This document shows, piece by piece, positions 1-8,461 of a stretch of 47,042 bases of DNA (the first letter of the stretch is position 1; every line of letters starts with the position of its first letter). The DNA is taken from assembly GCA_040877415.1 (NCBI GenBank), contig JBBDNV010000204.1, forward strand, positions 1 through 47,042, written 5' to 3'. The DNA comes from JBBDNV01 sp040877415 (GTDB lineage Bacteria; Planctomycetota; Planctomycetia; Pirellulales; PALSA-1355). The notes below the pieces were generated by a model, which was given only the letters and a program-made list of their open reading frames with translations, ran no database searches and was not told the DNA's origin. Position numbers and translations under genes: made by a program.

Positions 1-75
1 CGAGCACGTCGCGGCGAGACCCGCGAAAAACGGCGGTCGCGAGGTGCCTGTCCCGGTTTTTCAACACGCTGTTAG
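1..75. repeat. Palindromic element, copy 1 (cut by window edge)
   Basis: This is the right-hand part of the ~107-bp element seen whole at 1528-1635 and 8344-8449. It shares the core GTCGCGGCGAGACCCGCGAA and ends with TTTTTCAACACGCTGTTAG. The left arm lies outside the window. Confidence 0.85.
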
Positions 76-257
76 CGGGGTTGCGGGGTTGGGGATTAGA
101 AGCGCGTGGGCCCAAAAGCCGCGATTGATTACAGATCATCCGTGTTTATCTGCGTTCATCTGCGGTTCTGTCCGTTCTTGGGCGTGCCTTTGTTCATCCG
201 AGTTTATCGGCGGTTTTATCTTGTTCGTATATAACTCGGGCTAATGAATCATCCGGG
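76..257. other. Intergenic region without a gene
   Basis: No convincing coding frame is visible. The stretch around 135-215 repeats variants of 'TTTATC/TTCATC' with GCG, a low-complexity pattern common in bacterial intergenic DNA. It is the 3' flank of the minus-strand Kelch gene; no clear terminator hairpin with a T-run was found. Confidence 0.5.
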
Positions 258-1421
258 CTAGAAGCTAAAAACCTCGCAGCTACCGAGATATCGATTTCCG
301 AAAAGGTTGCTGCCGCCGATCACCAGCACGCTGCCGTCGGCCAGCAGCGTCGCGCGATGGTTTCGCCGGGCCACGTTCAAGGGCGCGGCCGACTGCCAGG
401 TCTCCGTGGCGGGATCGAACAGTTCCGCGCTCTTCAATTCCAACGCGCCCTCCGCCACGCCGCCGGAGACCAGCACGCGTCCGTCGGCCACAAGCGCGAT
501 CGCGAATCCGCCCCGCTTGTGCCGCATCGGCGCGGACTCACTCCACTGGCCCGTCTTCGGGTCGTAGAGCGCGGTCGTCGCCAAATAGGTCCGCTTGGTG
601 GGGCCGCCGGTGTATCCGCCGGTGACCAGCACCCGGCCATCCTGCAATTTGACATGCCCGAACCAGGCTCGCGGCTGGGGCAGGTCGCCCGTTTTCTCCC
701 AGCGACCGGTCGCCGGGCTGTAGACTTCGGCGCTCGCCAGCAGTGCTTCGCCCGGTCCGTAGCCGCCGACCGCCAGCACGCGGCCGTCATCGAGCCGCAC
801 CATGCGTTGCTCGTTGCGCGGCGTGCTGAGCGAGCCCGTGGCGGTCCACTTGCCTGTGGTGGGGTCGTAGAGTTCGCAGTCGGCATACATTTTGCCATCG
901 CCCTTGTACCAGTTGATGCCGCCGGCCGCCAGCACCCGGCCGTCGGCCAAAAGCGTGGCCACCGGGTCGCGCGCGACAGCGAGACTGCCGGCGTCCGTCC
1001 ATTTTCCCGTCGCCTGATCGAACAGCTCGGCCCCGCCGATGACTTTGGTATTACTGTGTCCTCCGGCCAGCAGCACGCGTCCATCGCCGAGCAGTGTCGC
1101 CTGATTGCCCCCATTCCGCGCTTCGCCGAGCGACCCCGTGCTCGTCCACTCGCCCGTCTTCGGATCGTACAGTTCAGCGCTCGCGATCGACTTGCCCGCC
1201 AGCGGATGCCCCGACACCGCCAGCACCCTTCCATCCCCAAGCCGCACCCCGCCCGCGTACTCCCTTGTCTCGTTCATCTCGCCCACCAGCCGCCAGCTTC
1301 CCACGGGCGTCTGCCTGTCGGCACGCGCATCGGCGTCCTGAGCTGCCACGTCATAGACCGATGGCCCCACGAATTGAATCAGCGCCGACATTATCCCAAC
1401 GATCGGCCAGCCGTATCGCAC
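258..1421 (-). CDS. Secreted Kelch-repeat beta-propeller protein
   Basis: The 387-aa protein starts with a hydrophobic N-terminus ending near DVAAQ, consistent with a Sec signal peptide. The rest is six similar Kelch-type blades, each with a 'DGRVLAxGG' strand followed by 'AELYDPxTGxWxxTGSL' (for example YDPKTGEWTSTGSL and YDPTTGKWTATGSL). Such propellers bind ligands or carbohydrates, or act as the galactose-oxidase-like scaffold; I see no added catalytic domain. The start is GTG at 1421, with AGGAG about ten bases upstream. The gene appears monocistronic. The substrate is unknown; it is an extracytoplasmic binding protein by inference. Confidence 0.85.
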   Translation of the reverse strand: MRYGWPIVGIMSALIQFVGPSVYDVAAQDADARADRQTPVGSWRLVGEMNETREYAGGVRLGDGRVLAVSGHPLAGKSIASAELYDPKTGEWTSTGSLGEARNGGNQATLLGDGRVLLAGGHSNTKVIGGAELFDQATGKWTDAGSLAVARDPVATLLADGRVLAAGGINWYKGDGKMYADCELYDPTTGKWTATGSLSTPRNEQRMVRLDDGRVLAVGGYGPGEALLASAEVYSPATGRWEKTGDLPQPRAWFGHVKLQDGRVLVTGGYTGGPTKRTYLATTALYDPKTGQWSESAPMRHKRGGFAIALVADGRVLVSGGVAEGALELKSAELFDPATETWQSAAPLNVARRNHRATLLADGSVLVIGGSNLFGNRYLGSCEVFSF

Positions 1422-1527
1422 GAATTGATTCTCCTCTTGTCTCCTTGTCTCCCTCTGCGCCCCTCCGCGACCTCCGCGGTTCTTCCCGGATTCTTGCGCG
1501 TCGGGTTAGAAGCCTCCGGCCACTGGC

Positions 1528-1635
1528 CTTAACAGGCCGTTGAAAAATGGGACTGGCTCCGAGCAAGTCGCGGCGAGACCCGCGAAAAACGGCCGTCGCG
1601 AGGTGCCTGTCCCAGTTTTTCAACACGCTGTTAAG
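1528..1635. repeat. Palindromic MITE/REP-like element, copy 2
   Basis: A ~108-bp element with near-perfect terminal inverted repeats: the left arm CTTAACAGGCCGTTGAAAAA matches the reverse complement of the right arm (AGTTTTTCAACACGCTGTTAAG) except at a three-base stretch. The interior (TCGCGGCGAGACCCGCGAA...) is shared with copies at 1-75 and 8344-8449. The right end contains the TAA stop codon of the neighbouring minus-strand gene, so the element lies exactly at a gene 3' end. No transposase is linked to it. Confidence 0.85.
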
Positions 1636-2896
1636 CCTGTTCATTCCAATACGTCGATTCCCGCGGCGCCTGGTAGCGGACGTTCAGATGCGGCGTCTCG
1701 ATGCGCTTTCCGGTGGCCAGCGATTGCATGGCCGCGGCCACGAGGCCGCTCGTGAGCAGCGTGCGCTCGACGGGGTAGGGGGCCTTGCCCGTCACGAACG
1801 TCTCTTCCGCCTTCGACATGAGCGCGGCCGAATAGACGACGTTCGGATTGGGCGGCAAATAGAACATGGTCGAAAGGGGTTCGTCGCGCCCCCGCAGTCG
1901 CGCGGCGAAGGTAAAATCGCCCACCAGTCCGTTCATCAATAGCATCGTGGCCTTGGTGCCGTCGTTGTAAGCGAAGCGGTACGCGATCGGCTCCTTGACC
2001 CACGCGCGCATCTGCTCCTTCGCTGGGTATCGGTGGCTGAACGTCTCCGGCTGGGCCAGCGTTTGACTGCGGGAGAGACACGCGGCGAATAGCTGCTGAT
2101 CCCAACCGCCGCTATCCCACGAGCCGGCATCCATCGCCTTCCACACGGCGTCGCCGCGAGTGGCTTCCATCCACTCGACGCCCGTCTCGCCCCCTTTGCG
2201 GCGCTCGGCCATGCACTGGATCGTCTCCAGGGCATGAAAGTCGTAGCTGTCCACGCCGCCAATCGCCACGCACATCACTTCGTCCACGTCGGCCCCGTAC
2301 GGCATGTCGACGGAAGGCATCCGCCACGTAACCGGCAGCGACGAGCCGGCCAGATACGGGAAGTTCATCCGCCGCGCGGTGTCGACCATCTCCTTGGCCC
2401 ATTCCCATTTCCACGACAGGTGCTTGTCGTTGAACATGGGCACGCTCGTGCCGTCGGCCTGGAACACGTCGACGACCTGCTTGAAGAACTCGTAGCGCGG
2501 GTAGAGCTTTTGGCCGATCTCGTTGGTGGGATAGTCGCCGTGCTCGCCGATCACGAGCACCGCGTCGACGTCCAGCGCTTTGCCGCCGCACCTGAGCGCC
2601 TCGGCGATCGTAGGGTAGATCGGAAAGCCGAATTCTTTCGAGCGGCTGCGGCTCAAGTCGCCTTCGGGCTGCTGGTCGACGTAGGCCGAAACGACCGTAA
2701 ACGGTGGATCGTGCCAACGACCCTCGATCGGATAGCCGACCAGAAAACGCTCGCCCATGTGCCAGGCATGCGACTGGTAGCGCCACTCGGTCGTGACGAT
2801 CGCCAGTCTTCTGCGCTTGAGGGCGTGGGCCCAGGAAAGCGACGTGGCGGCCATTGCGCCGCCAACGGTGCCCAGAAACGCGCGTCGGTTGATCAT
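1631..2896 (-). CDS. Tat-leader protein of unknown function
   Basis: The 421-aa protein begins MINRRAFLGTVGGAMAATSL, a twin-arginine leader (NRRAFLG) followed by a hydrophobic stretch and an AHA site, so it is probably exported folded. The mature part has an alpha/beta look, with stretches such as VDAVLVIGEHGDYPTNEIGQ and VPMFNDKHLSWKW. I do not recognise a named catalytic motif. It lies 10 bp downstream of the Gfo/Idh gene on the same strand, so the two are probably cotranscribed. This suggests a planctomycete sugar or polyol pathway with an exported partner (inference). The ATG at 2896 has AGGA just upstream. The TAA stop sits inside the palindromic element. Confidence 0.8.
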   Translation of the reverse strand: MINRRAFLGTVGGAMAATSLSWAHALKRRRLAIVTTEWRYQSHAWHMGERFLVGYPIEGRWHDPPFTVVSAYVDQQPEGDLSRSRSKEFGFPIYPTIAEALRCGGKALDVDAVLVIGEHGDYPTNEIGQKLYPRYEFFKQVVDVFQADGTSVPMFNDKHLSWKWEWAKEMVDTARRMNFPYLAGSSLPVTWRMPSVDMPYGADVDEVMCVAIGGVDSYDFHALETIQCMAERRKGGETGVEWMEATRGDAVWKAMDAGSWDSGGWDQQLFAACLSRSQTLAQPETFSHRYPAKEQMRAWVKEPIAYRFAYNDGTKATMLLMNGLVGDFTFAARLRGRDEPLSTMFYLPPNPNVVYSAALMSKAEETFVTGKAPYPVERTLLTSGLVAAAMQSLATGKRIETPHLNVRYQAPRESTYWNEQA

Positions 2897-2906
2897 GGCG
2901 TCCTCG

Positions 2907-3941
2907 CTAGATTCTCGTGGCCCGCCCCGATTGAGCGGCCAAGTAGATCGCGAATACGGTTTTCAAGGCCCGCAGGCTGTCGGCGCTCGTGATCGGCGGA
3001 TCGGTCATCGTTCGACAGGCACGAACGGCCTCGCGCACAAACGGCGTGTAGCCGCGCGGCTCCGTCGAGCCTTCCCAGGTTTGCACGGTTCCGGCCCCGT
3101 CGCCCGTGGTGGCGTACCAATCGAGCGGCCGGTCCTCGATGGGCTTGAGATGGATCCACCCGGCCGAGCCCCAGATCTTGATGTGCGAATGATAGCCTTT
3201 GTCGAGATAGTAGCCGGAGGTGATCGTGCCCAGCGCGCCGTTTTCGAATCGAAACGCCGCGGCGGCCGAATCTTCGACGTCGAGCGGCTGAGCGCCCACG
3301 TTGGCCGTGAAGCCGGCAGCTTCGGCAATCGAGCTATCCACGAGCTGCATGGCTAGATCGAGCCAGTGGATTCCCAGCCAGATCAAGTGGCCGCCGCCGG
3401 CCCGATCCCGCTGAGCAAACCAATTGGCTTGATAGCCGGGGTCGGTCAATCGCGTCTGGTCGGCGATGATGTGCATCTCGAGCCCATACAGTTTGCCGAT
3501 CCGCCCCGAGGCGATGAGCCGGCGCGCGGCCACGATCTCCGGGTTGGTCCGGTTCGCCAGCGCCAACATCAAGTAGCGGTGCTTGCTGTCGGCTTTTTCC
3601 GCCAGCGCCGCAAAGTCGCGCGCGCGGACGCAGGCCGGCTTCTCGGCAAACACGTGGCAATCGGCCTCGAGCGCCGCGTCGATCACCGGCGGCGCCAGTC
3701 GGGCCTCCATCGACACGAGCACCATCTGCGGGCGATGCTCTTTGAGCAGCTTCGTGTGGTCGCGGACCACGTGTTTGAGCTTCTCGCCCAGCAGCCGCCG
3801 TGCATCGGGCTCCCAGTTTCCATCGGCATCGGCCAGCACGACGCCATCGCAGTCGTCCGCCGCGGAAAGTGCTTCCAAATACGCTGCGACGTGAGCACCG
3901 CCTGCGTGCGTGATGAGTCCAACCGTGATCGGGTTCGCCAT
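2907..3941 (-). CDS. Gfo/Idh/MocA family NAD(P)-dependent oxidoreductase
   Basis: The 344-aa protein has an N-terminal Rossmann region (ITVGLITHAGGAHVAAYLEA) and the family's hallmark EKP motif (VFAEKPACVRARDF). A C-terminal substrate-binding alpha/beta domain follows, with histidine-containing segments such as GHLIWLGIHWLDLAM. Family members oxidise or reduce sugars, inositols or derived lactones. The nucleotide motif is a variant (no clear GxGxxG), which is common in planctomycete paralogs. It is the first gene of a two-gene unit with the Tat-leader protein at 1631-2896. Length and domain order fit the family; the substrate cannot be read from sequence. Confidence 0.9.
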   Translation of the reverse strand: MANPITVGLITHAGGAHVAAYLEALSAADDCDGVVLADADGNWEPDARRLLGEKLKHVVRDHTKLLKEHRPQMVLVSMEARLAPPVIDAALEADCHVFAEKPACVRARDFAALAEKADSKHRYLMLALANRTNPEIVAARRLIASGRIGKLYGLEMHIIADQTRLTDPGYQANWFAQRDRAGGGHLIWLGIHWLDLAMQLVDSSIAEAAGFTANVGAQPLDVEDSAAAAFRFENGALGTITSGYYLDKGYHSHIKIWGSAGWIHLKPIEDRPLDWYATTGDGAGTVQTWEGSTEPRGYTPFVREAVRACRTMTDPPITSADSLRALKTVFAIYLAAQSGRATRI

Positions 3942-4125
3942 TCGTCAGGTCGCTCCGAAAGCCGGTTCAGGTGCCAGGATTCCTTCCGGTCCCGCGCACC
4001 GACTATAACCCCTCTGGGCCCGACATGCGATCGAATGGCGGAAATTGCGTCGACCGGCGCCAGCCGTCGATGCGGAAATCGGCCCCGATCTGTGCTACTG
4101 TAGGGCAGGTGGCACCCAGGCACCA

Positions 4126-4251
4126 TCTGGAGAGTTCGACGATCTCGTCTTTCCCGACGAAGTGCACTCGTTTTTGACCCACGATCATTACTTGCAGGCC
4201 TATCGGGCAGCCGCCGGATTCATCGAAGCGCGCCTGCGCGAGCCCGAATAG
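4126..4251 (+). pseudogene. C-terminal remnant of an S9 (prolyl oligopeptidase-type) peptidase
   Basis: About 40 codons read GEFDDLVFPDEVHSFL...YLQAYRAAAGFIEARLRE and then stop. This resembles the extreme C-terminus of S9 peptidases, where 'PDEvHdFL' carries the catalytic histidine. No catalytic serine region or other upstream part of such a gene is present between here and the divergent gene at 3941, so it is a stranded 3' end. The match is from memory of the family. Confidence 0.5.
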
Positions 4252-4348
4252 CGGCCGCGGCCTGTTTCGGGATACAAAGTGCGTTTTTATTTTGGTATCA
4301 TTACGGTGGCCCCCCAGGCAGGCTGTCGCAAACCAAGGAGCTTTCCCG

Positions 4349-6160
4349 ATGCGCTATATACCGATGGGCTGTTTGGGGGTGTCGGTTGCGATCCTGCTTG
4401 GATCGGCCGTGAGCCTGGCCGAGGAGTCGCGCATCAACCGCCGGATCGAGAACTTTTCGCTTCGCGACTATCGGGGCAAAGTTCGCTCGCTGGAAGAATT
4501 CTCCGACGCGAAGCTGGTCGTGGTGGCGTTCGTGGGAACCGAATGCCCCCTGGCAAAGCTCTATGCGCCCCGGCTCGAGCAGCTTCATAAGCGGTTCGCG
4601 CCGCGGGGCGTGGCCTTCGTCGGCGTCGATTCGAATCGGCAGGATTCGATCACGGAGCTGGCGGCCTTTGCCCGCATTCACGGCATCGAGTTTCCGCTCG
4701 TGAAAGACGCGGGGAACGCAGTCGCCGACGCGCTGGGCGCGCTGCGGACGCCGGAGATGTTCATCCTGGACGGCGATCGAAAGGTCCGCTACTGGGGCCG
4801 CGTCGACGATCAGTACGGTCTGGGGACAAGCTCCGGCTACGCGCGTCCGGAAGTCAAGCGGCATGACCTGGCCGCCGCCCTCGAGGAGCTCTTGGCCGGC
4901 GGCGAGGTGAGCGTGCCGGTCACCGAAGCGCGGGGCTGCATCATCGGCCGCGTGCCGAAGATCGACGCGCGCGGCGAGGTGACGTACGCGAACGAGATCG
5001 CGCGAATCCTCGATAACCGCTGCGTCTCCTGCCATCGCCCAGGCGAGATCGCTCCGTTCCCGCTCACAGCGTACGACGAAGTGGTGGGCTGGGCCGAGAT
5101 GATGCGCGAAGTAATCGGCGACGGGCGCATGCCGCCCTGGTTCGCCAATCCCGAGCATGGAAAGTTCGCCAACGACGCCCGCTTAAGCGACGGTGAAAAG
5201 AAGCTGTTTAACACTTGGGTCGACAACGGCTGCCCCGAGGGAGATCCGGCTCTCTTGCCCGAGCCGCGCAAGTGGGTCGTAGGATGGCAGATACCCCAGC
5301 CGGATCAGGTGATCTACATGCGCGAAGAGCCCTACACGGTCCAGGCCGAAGGCGTGGTCGAGTACCAGTATTTCACGGCCGATCCCGGCTGGACCGAGGA
5401 CAAATGGATTCAAGCCGCCGAAGCGCGGCCTGACAATCGCGCGGTCGTCCATCACATCATTGCGTTCGTCCGCCCACCGAGCAAAAGCGACGAAGGCGAG
5501 TCGCGCGGCCGTGCGAGCGGCGGTCTGTTGGCCGGCTATGCGCCGGGCGGCGGCGTGCGGATGTATCCGGCGGGGGTGGCCGCGCTGGTGCCGGCCGGCT
5601 CTAAGCTCGTCTTCCAGATGCACTACACGCCCAACGGCTCCGTGCAGAAGGACCGCAGTTGCGTGGGCGTTGTCTTCGCCGATCCCAAAACGGTGCGCAA
5701 ACGCATCCGGGGCGGCACTCCGTCGAATCACACCTTCGCCATACCGCCGGGCGACCCTCACTACAAGGTCACCTCCGAGCACCATTTCACGGAGGACACC
5801 GAGCTCGTCTGGTTCGCTCCCCATATGCACCTGCGGGGGTCGGCGTTCCGTTACGAGGCGGCGTATCCCGACGGCCGGCGCGAAATCCTGCTCGACGTGC
5901 CGAAGTATGACTTCAACTGGCAGATTCGCTACCTGCTGGCCGAGCCGAAGCCGATGCCCAAGGGAACCACGATGCACTGCACCGCGTATTTCGACAACTC
6001 GGCCGACAACCTGGCCAATCCCGATCCCACCGAGACGGTTCGCTGGGGCGACCAGACGTGGGAAGAGATGATGATCGGTTGGTTCGGATCGGTTTCCACC
6101 GCGGAAGACCTGCAAGCGGCCGCCGCCAAAGACCGCGACGGCGAAGCCGGCTCGGACTAG
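4349..6160 (+). CDS. Secreted redoxin / c-type heme / copper type II monooxygenase-like fusion (paralog 1)
   Basis: The 603-aa protein starts at ATG 4349, eight bases after AAGGAG; an upstream in-frame start at 4292 lacks such a site. A signal peptide ends near SLAEE. Residues about 30-185 form an AhpC/TSA-type redoxin domain with a single conserved Cys (GTECPLAKLY, C66). A heme c motif CVSCH (225-229) with GRMPPW downstream resembles planctomycete-type cytochromes. The C-terminal half carries copper-ligand-like motifs VVHHIIAF, FQMHYTP, PHMHLRG and MHCTAYFDN, as in ascorbate-dependent type II copper monooxygenases. It is probably a periplasmic redox enzyme with unknown substrate. It faces its paralog at 6195-8060 end to end, 34 bp apart. 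Confidence 0.88.
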   Translation: MRYIPMGCLGVSVAILLGSAVSLAEESRINRRIENFSLRDYRGKVRSLEEFSDAKLVVVAFVGTECPLAKLYAPRLEQLHKRFAPRGVAFVGVDSNRQDSITELAAFARIHGIEFPLVKDAGNAVADALGALRTPEMFILDGDRKVRYWGRVDDQYGLGTSSGYARPEVKRHDLAAALEELLAGGEVSVPVTEARGCIIGRVPKIDARGEVTYANEIARILDNRCVSCHRPGEIAPFPLTAYDEVVGWAEMMREVIGDGRMPPWFANPEHGKFANDARLSDGEKKLFNTWVDNGCPEGDPALLPEPRKWVVGWQIPQPDQVIYMREEPYTVQAEGVVEYQYFTADPGWTEDKWIQAAEARPDNRAVVHHIIAFVRPPSKSDEGESRGRASGGLLAGYAPGGGVRMYPAGVAALVPAGSKLVFQMHYTPNGSVQKDRSCVGVVFADPKTVRKRIRGGTPSNHTFAIPPGDPHYKVTSEHHFTEDTELVWFAPHMHLRGSAFRYEAAYPDGRREILLDVPKYDFNWQIRYLLAEPKPMPKGTTMHCTAYFDNSADNLANPDPTETVRWGDQTWEEMMIGWFGSVSTAEDLQAAAAKDRDGEAGSD

Positions 6161-6194
6161 CGCGCGACGCGAGCGACGCCCCGCACCCGGTTAG

Positions 6195-8060
6195 TTAGTC
6201 GGTGGCCTCATCCTTGCGGTCGTCCTCGCCTTCGCCGCCGTCGGACGCAGCTCGCCGCAGTTTCTCTTCAGCCTCTTTGAGGATCGCCTCGGCCTGGTCG
6301 ACCGGATAGGACACGTCGTACCAACCGATCATCATTTCGTGCCACGTCTGCGGGCCGAAACGAACCTCCTCGGTCGGATCGGGATTGGCCAGGTTGTCGG
6401 CCGAGTTGTCGAAGTAGGCCGTGCAGTGCATCTGGGTGCCCTTGGGCAGCAACTTCGGCTCGGCCAGAATGAAGTTGTTCTGCCAGTTGAAGTCATACTT
6501 CGGCACGTCGAGCAAGACCTCCTGGCGGCCGTCCGGATAGGTCGCCTCGTAGCGGAAAGACTTGCCTCGCAGGTGCATGTGCGGAAACATCGACAGCAGG
6601 ACGGTGTCCCGGTCGAACGTGCTGTGGGCGTCGGAGCGGTAATTGGCGTCATGCGGTGGGACGGCAAAGTCGTGATCGGCGGTGTTGGTGGTCGCTGCCA
6701 GGTGCGTGACCTCGTCCTTGTCCATAAAGATCAGGCCAACGCCGCTGCGGTCCAACTGCGGCGAACCGCAGGGCGTGTAATGCATCTGAAACACCAACTG
6801 CGAGCCGGCCGGGATCTTCTTGGCCGTACCCGCGGGATAGACCATCGGACGCGTGCCGGGGGCAAAGCCCGACAGGAAATGGAAACCGCGAATATCCGGG
6901 TCGCGCTCGCGCGCCTTCGACCACGGAGGCTTGACGAAAACGATAATGTGATGGACCACGCGCGGATTGCCGGGCATGCATTCGGCCCATTGGACCCACT
7001 TGTCCTCGGTAAAGCCCGGGTCGATCGTGTAGTGCCGGTACGGCTCGGTGCCTTCGGCCATCACTTCGACCGGTTCGTCACTGAGGTAGATCACCTGGTC
7101 CGGCTCGCGGGGCAGCATCCAGCCCTTGGTAAATTTTCGCGGCTCGGGCAGATCGGCCCGATTGCCTTCGGGACAGCCGGCAGCCACCCAGGTGGAGATC
7201 AGCTCCTTTTCCTGCTGGCTGAGATGCGCGTCGTTGGAGAAGTCGCCGTGCTTTGGGTTTGCGTGCCAGGGGGGCATCCGCTCGTCGCGGACCACTTCAT
7301 CGATCATTTCGCCCCAGCCGGCCACTTCCTCGTAGTTCGTCATGGCGAAGGGGGCAATCTGGCCCTCTCGGTGGCAGGACACGCAGCGGTCTTCGAAGAG
7401 CCGAGCGATCTGGTTTGAGTAGGTGATCTCGGCCTTATCGTCCGCCTCGCGCACTCGCCCGATCAGGCAGCCTTTGATCTCGGTCATCGGCACGCCGACT
7501 TCCTTGCCGGCCAACAGCTCTTCAACGGCGACCGCCAGATCGCGCCGATCGAGCTTCGGCTTGACGTAGCCGACGCCGTAACCAAAGCCGTATTGACCAT
7601 CGACGCGGCCGTGGTAGCGGACGACGCGCTTTTCATCCAGCACAAAGATCTCCGGCGTCCGCGTGGCCCCGAACTGATCGGCCACAACGTTGCTCAAATC
7701 CTTCAAGATGGGGAACGCAATGCCGTGCGTGCGCGCGTGCGCGGCCACTTCCGTGATCGCGTCCTGCCGATTGGAGTTGATGCCCAAAAAGGCGACGCCC
7801 CGCGAAGCGAACTCTTCGCAGAGCTCTTGCATCCGAGGACCGTAAAGCTTCGCCAGCGGACATTCGGTGCCCAGAAACGCCACCACGAGCAGTTTCTTGT
7901 CCTGAAAGTCGGCGAGCGCATGAGGCTGGCCTCGAAAATCCTTCAGCGTAAAGTCGGCGATCTGTCGCCCGATGAGCGGATCCTGCTCGGCCGCCCCGGC
8001 CACGGAAACCGCGGCCAGGCACAAACACAATGATCCGATTGAGTCAACGAAAGTTTTCAT
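6195..8060 (-). CDS. Secreted redoxin / c-type heme / copper type II monooxygenase-like fusion (paralog 2)
   Basis: The 621-aa protein has the same order of parts as the convergent gene at 4349-6160: signal peptide, redoxin domain with GTECPLAKLY, CVSCH heme site followed by ERMPPW, then VVHHIIVF, FQMHYTP, PHMHLRG and MHCTAYFDNSADN. A charged, Lys/Asp-rich tail (DGGEGEDDRKDEATD) is extra. The ATG at 8060 follows GGAGGG. Its 5' leader resembles that of the PQQ dehydrogenase gene (see findings). Function is inferred as for paralog 1; the two may use different substrates. Confidence 0.88.
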   Translation of the reverse strand: MKTFVDSIGSLCLCLAAVSVAGAAEQDPLIGRQIADFTLKDFRGQPHALADFQDKKLLVVAFLGTECPLAKLYGPRMQELCEEFASRGVAFLGINSNRQDAITEVAAHARTHGIAFPILKDLSNVVADQFGATRTPEIFVLDEKRVVRYHGRVDGQYGFGYGVGYVKPKLDRRDLAVAVEELLAGKEVGVPMTEIKGCLIGRVREADDKAEITYSNQIARLFEDRCVSCHREGQIAPFAMTNYEEVAGWGEMIDEVVRDERMPPWHANPKHGDFSNDAHLSQQEKELISTWVAAGCPEGNRADLPEPRKFTKGWMLPREPDQVIYLSDEPVEVMAEGTEPYRHYTIDPGFTEDKWVQWAECMPGNPRVVHHIIVFVKPPWSKARERDPDIRGFHFLSGFAPGTRPMVYPAGTAKKIPAGSQLVFQMHYTPCGSPQLDRSGVGLIFMDKDEVTHLAATTNTADHDFAVPPHDANYRSDAHSTFDRDTVLLSMFPHMHLRGKSFRYEATYPDGRQEVLLDVPKYDFNWQNNFILAEPKLLPKGTQMHCTAYFDNSADNLANPDPTEEVRFGPQTWHEMMIGWYDVSYPVDQAEAILKEAEEKLRRAASDGGEGEDDRKDEATD

Positions 8061-8343
8061 CGCGCTGTGCCCTCCGACTTGCTTAGCCGACGTCCACGCC
8101 CGACCGACGGCGGTGATTATATCATCACCGGCCCGTTCCGCAAAAAAACTCGCTCGAATTCGGCGCTTGCCTTCGGCGGGTTGCCGGTCGACTCTGGGCA
8201 GGCGCGGTCGGCAATGGTTCCCGGCGCGTGGCGTTTCGTCTCACCCATTCACCGGCGCGTGGCATTTCGCCACACCCAATTTGGGCGTCAGCGCGTCGGT
8301 TCCGCACACTGCGACCGTGAAAAGAGAAACCGCGACCGACGGT
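8061..8343. other. Intergenic region upstream of paralog 2
   Basis: No gene is visible here. The segment should carry the promoter of the minus-strand gene ending its 5' leader at 8060. A short direct repeat (ACCCATTCACCGGCGCGTGGC and related GGCGCGTGG copies near 8220-8265) is present. Confidence 0.4.
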
Positions 8344-8449
8344 CTAGCAGGCCGTTGAAAAATGGGACTGGCTCCGAGCAAGTCGCGGCGAGACCCGCGA
8401 AAAACGGCGGTCGCGAGGTGCCTGTCCCAGTTTTTCAACACGCTGCTAG
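8344..8449. repeat. Palindromic MITE/REP-like element, copy 3
   Basis: Nearly identical to copy 2 over the whole ~106 bp. The outermost bases differ but stay complementary (CTAGCAG...CTGCTAG here, CTTAACAG...CTGTTAAG in copy 2). This shows pairing is preserved. It lies 12 bp past the stop codon of the lipoprotein gene ending at 8462. Confidence 0.88.
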
Positions 8450-8461
8450 CGCCGGCCTCGA

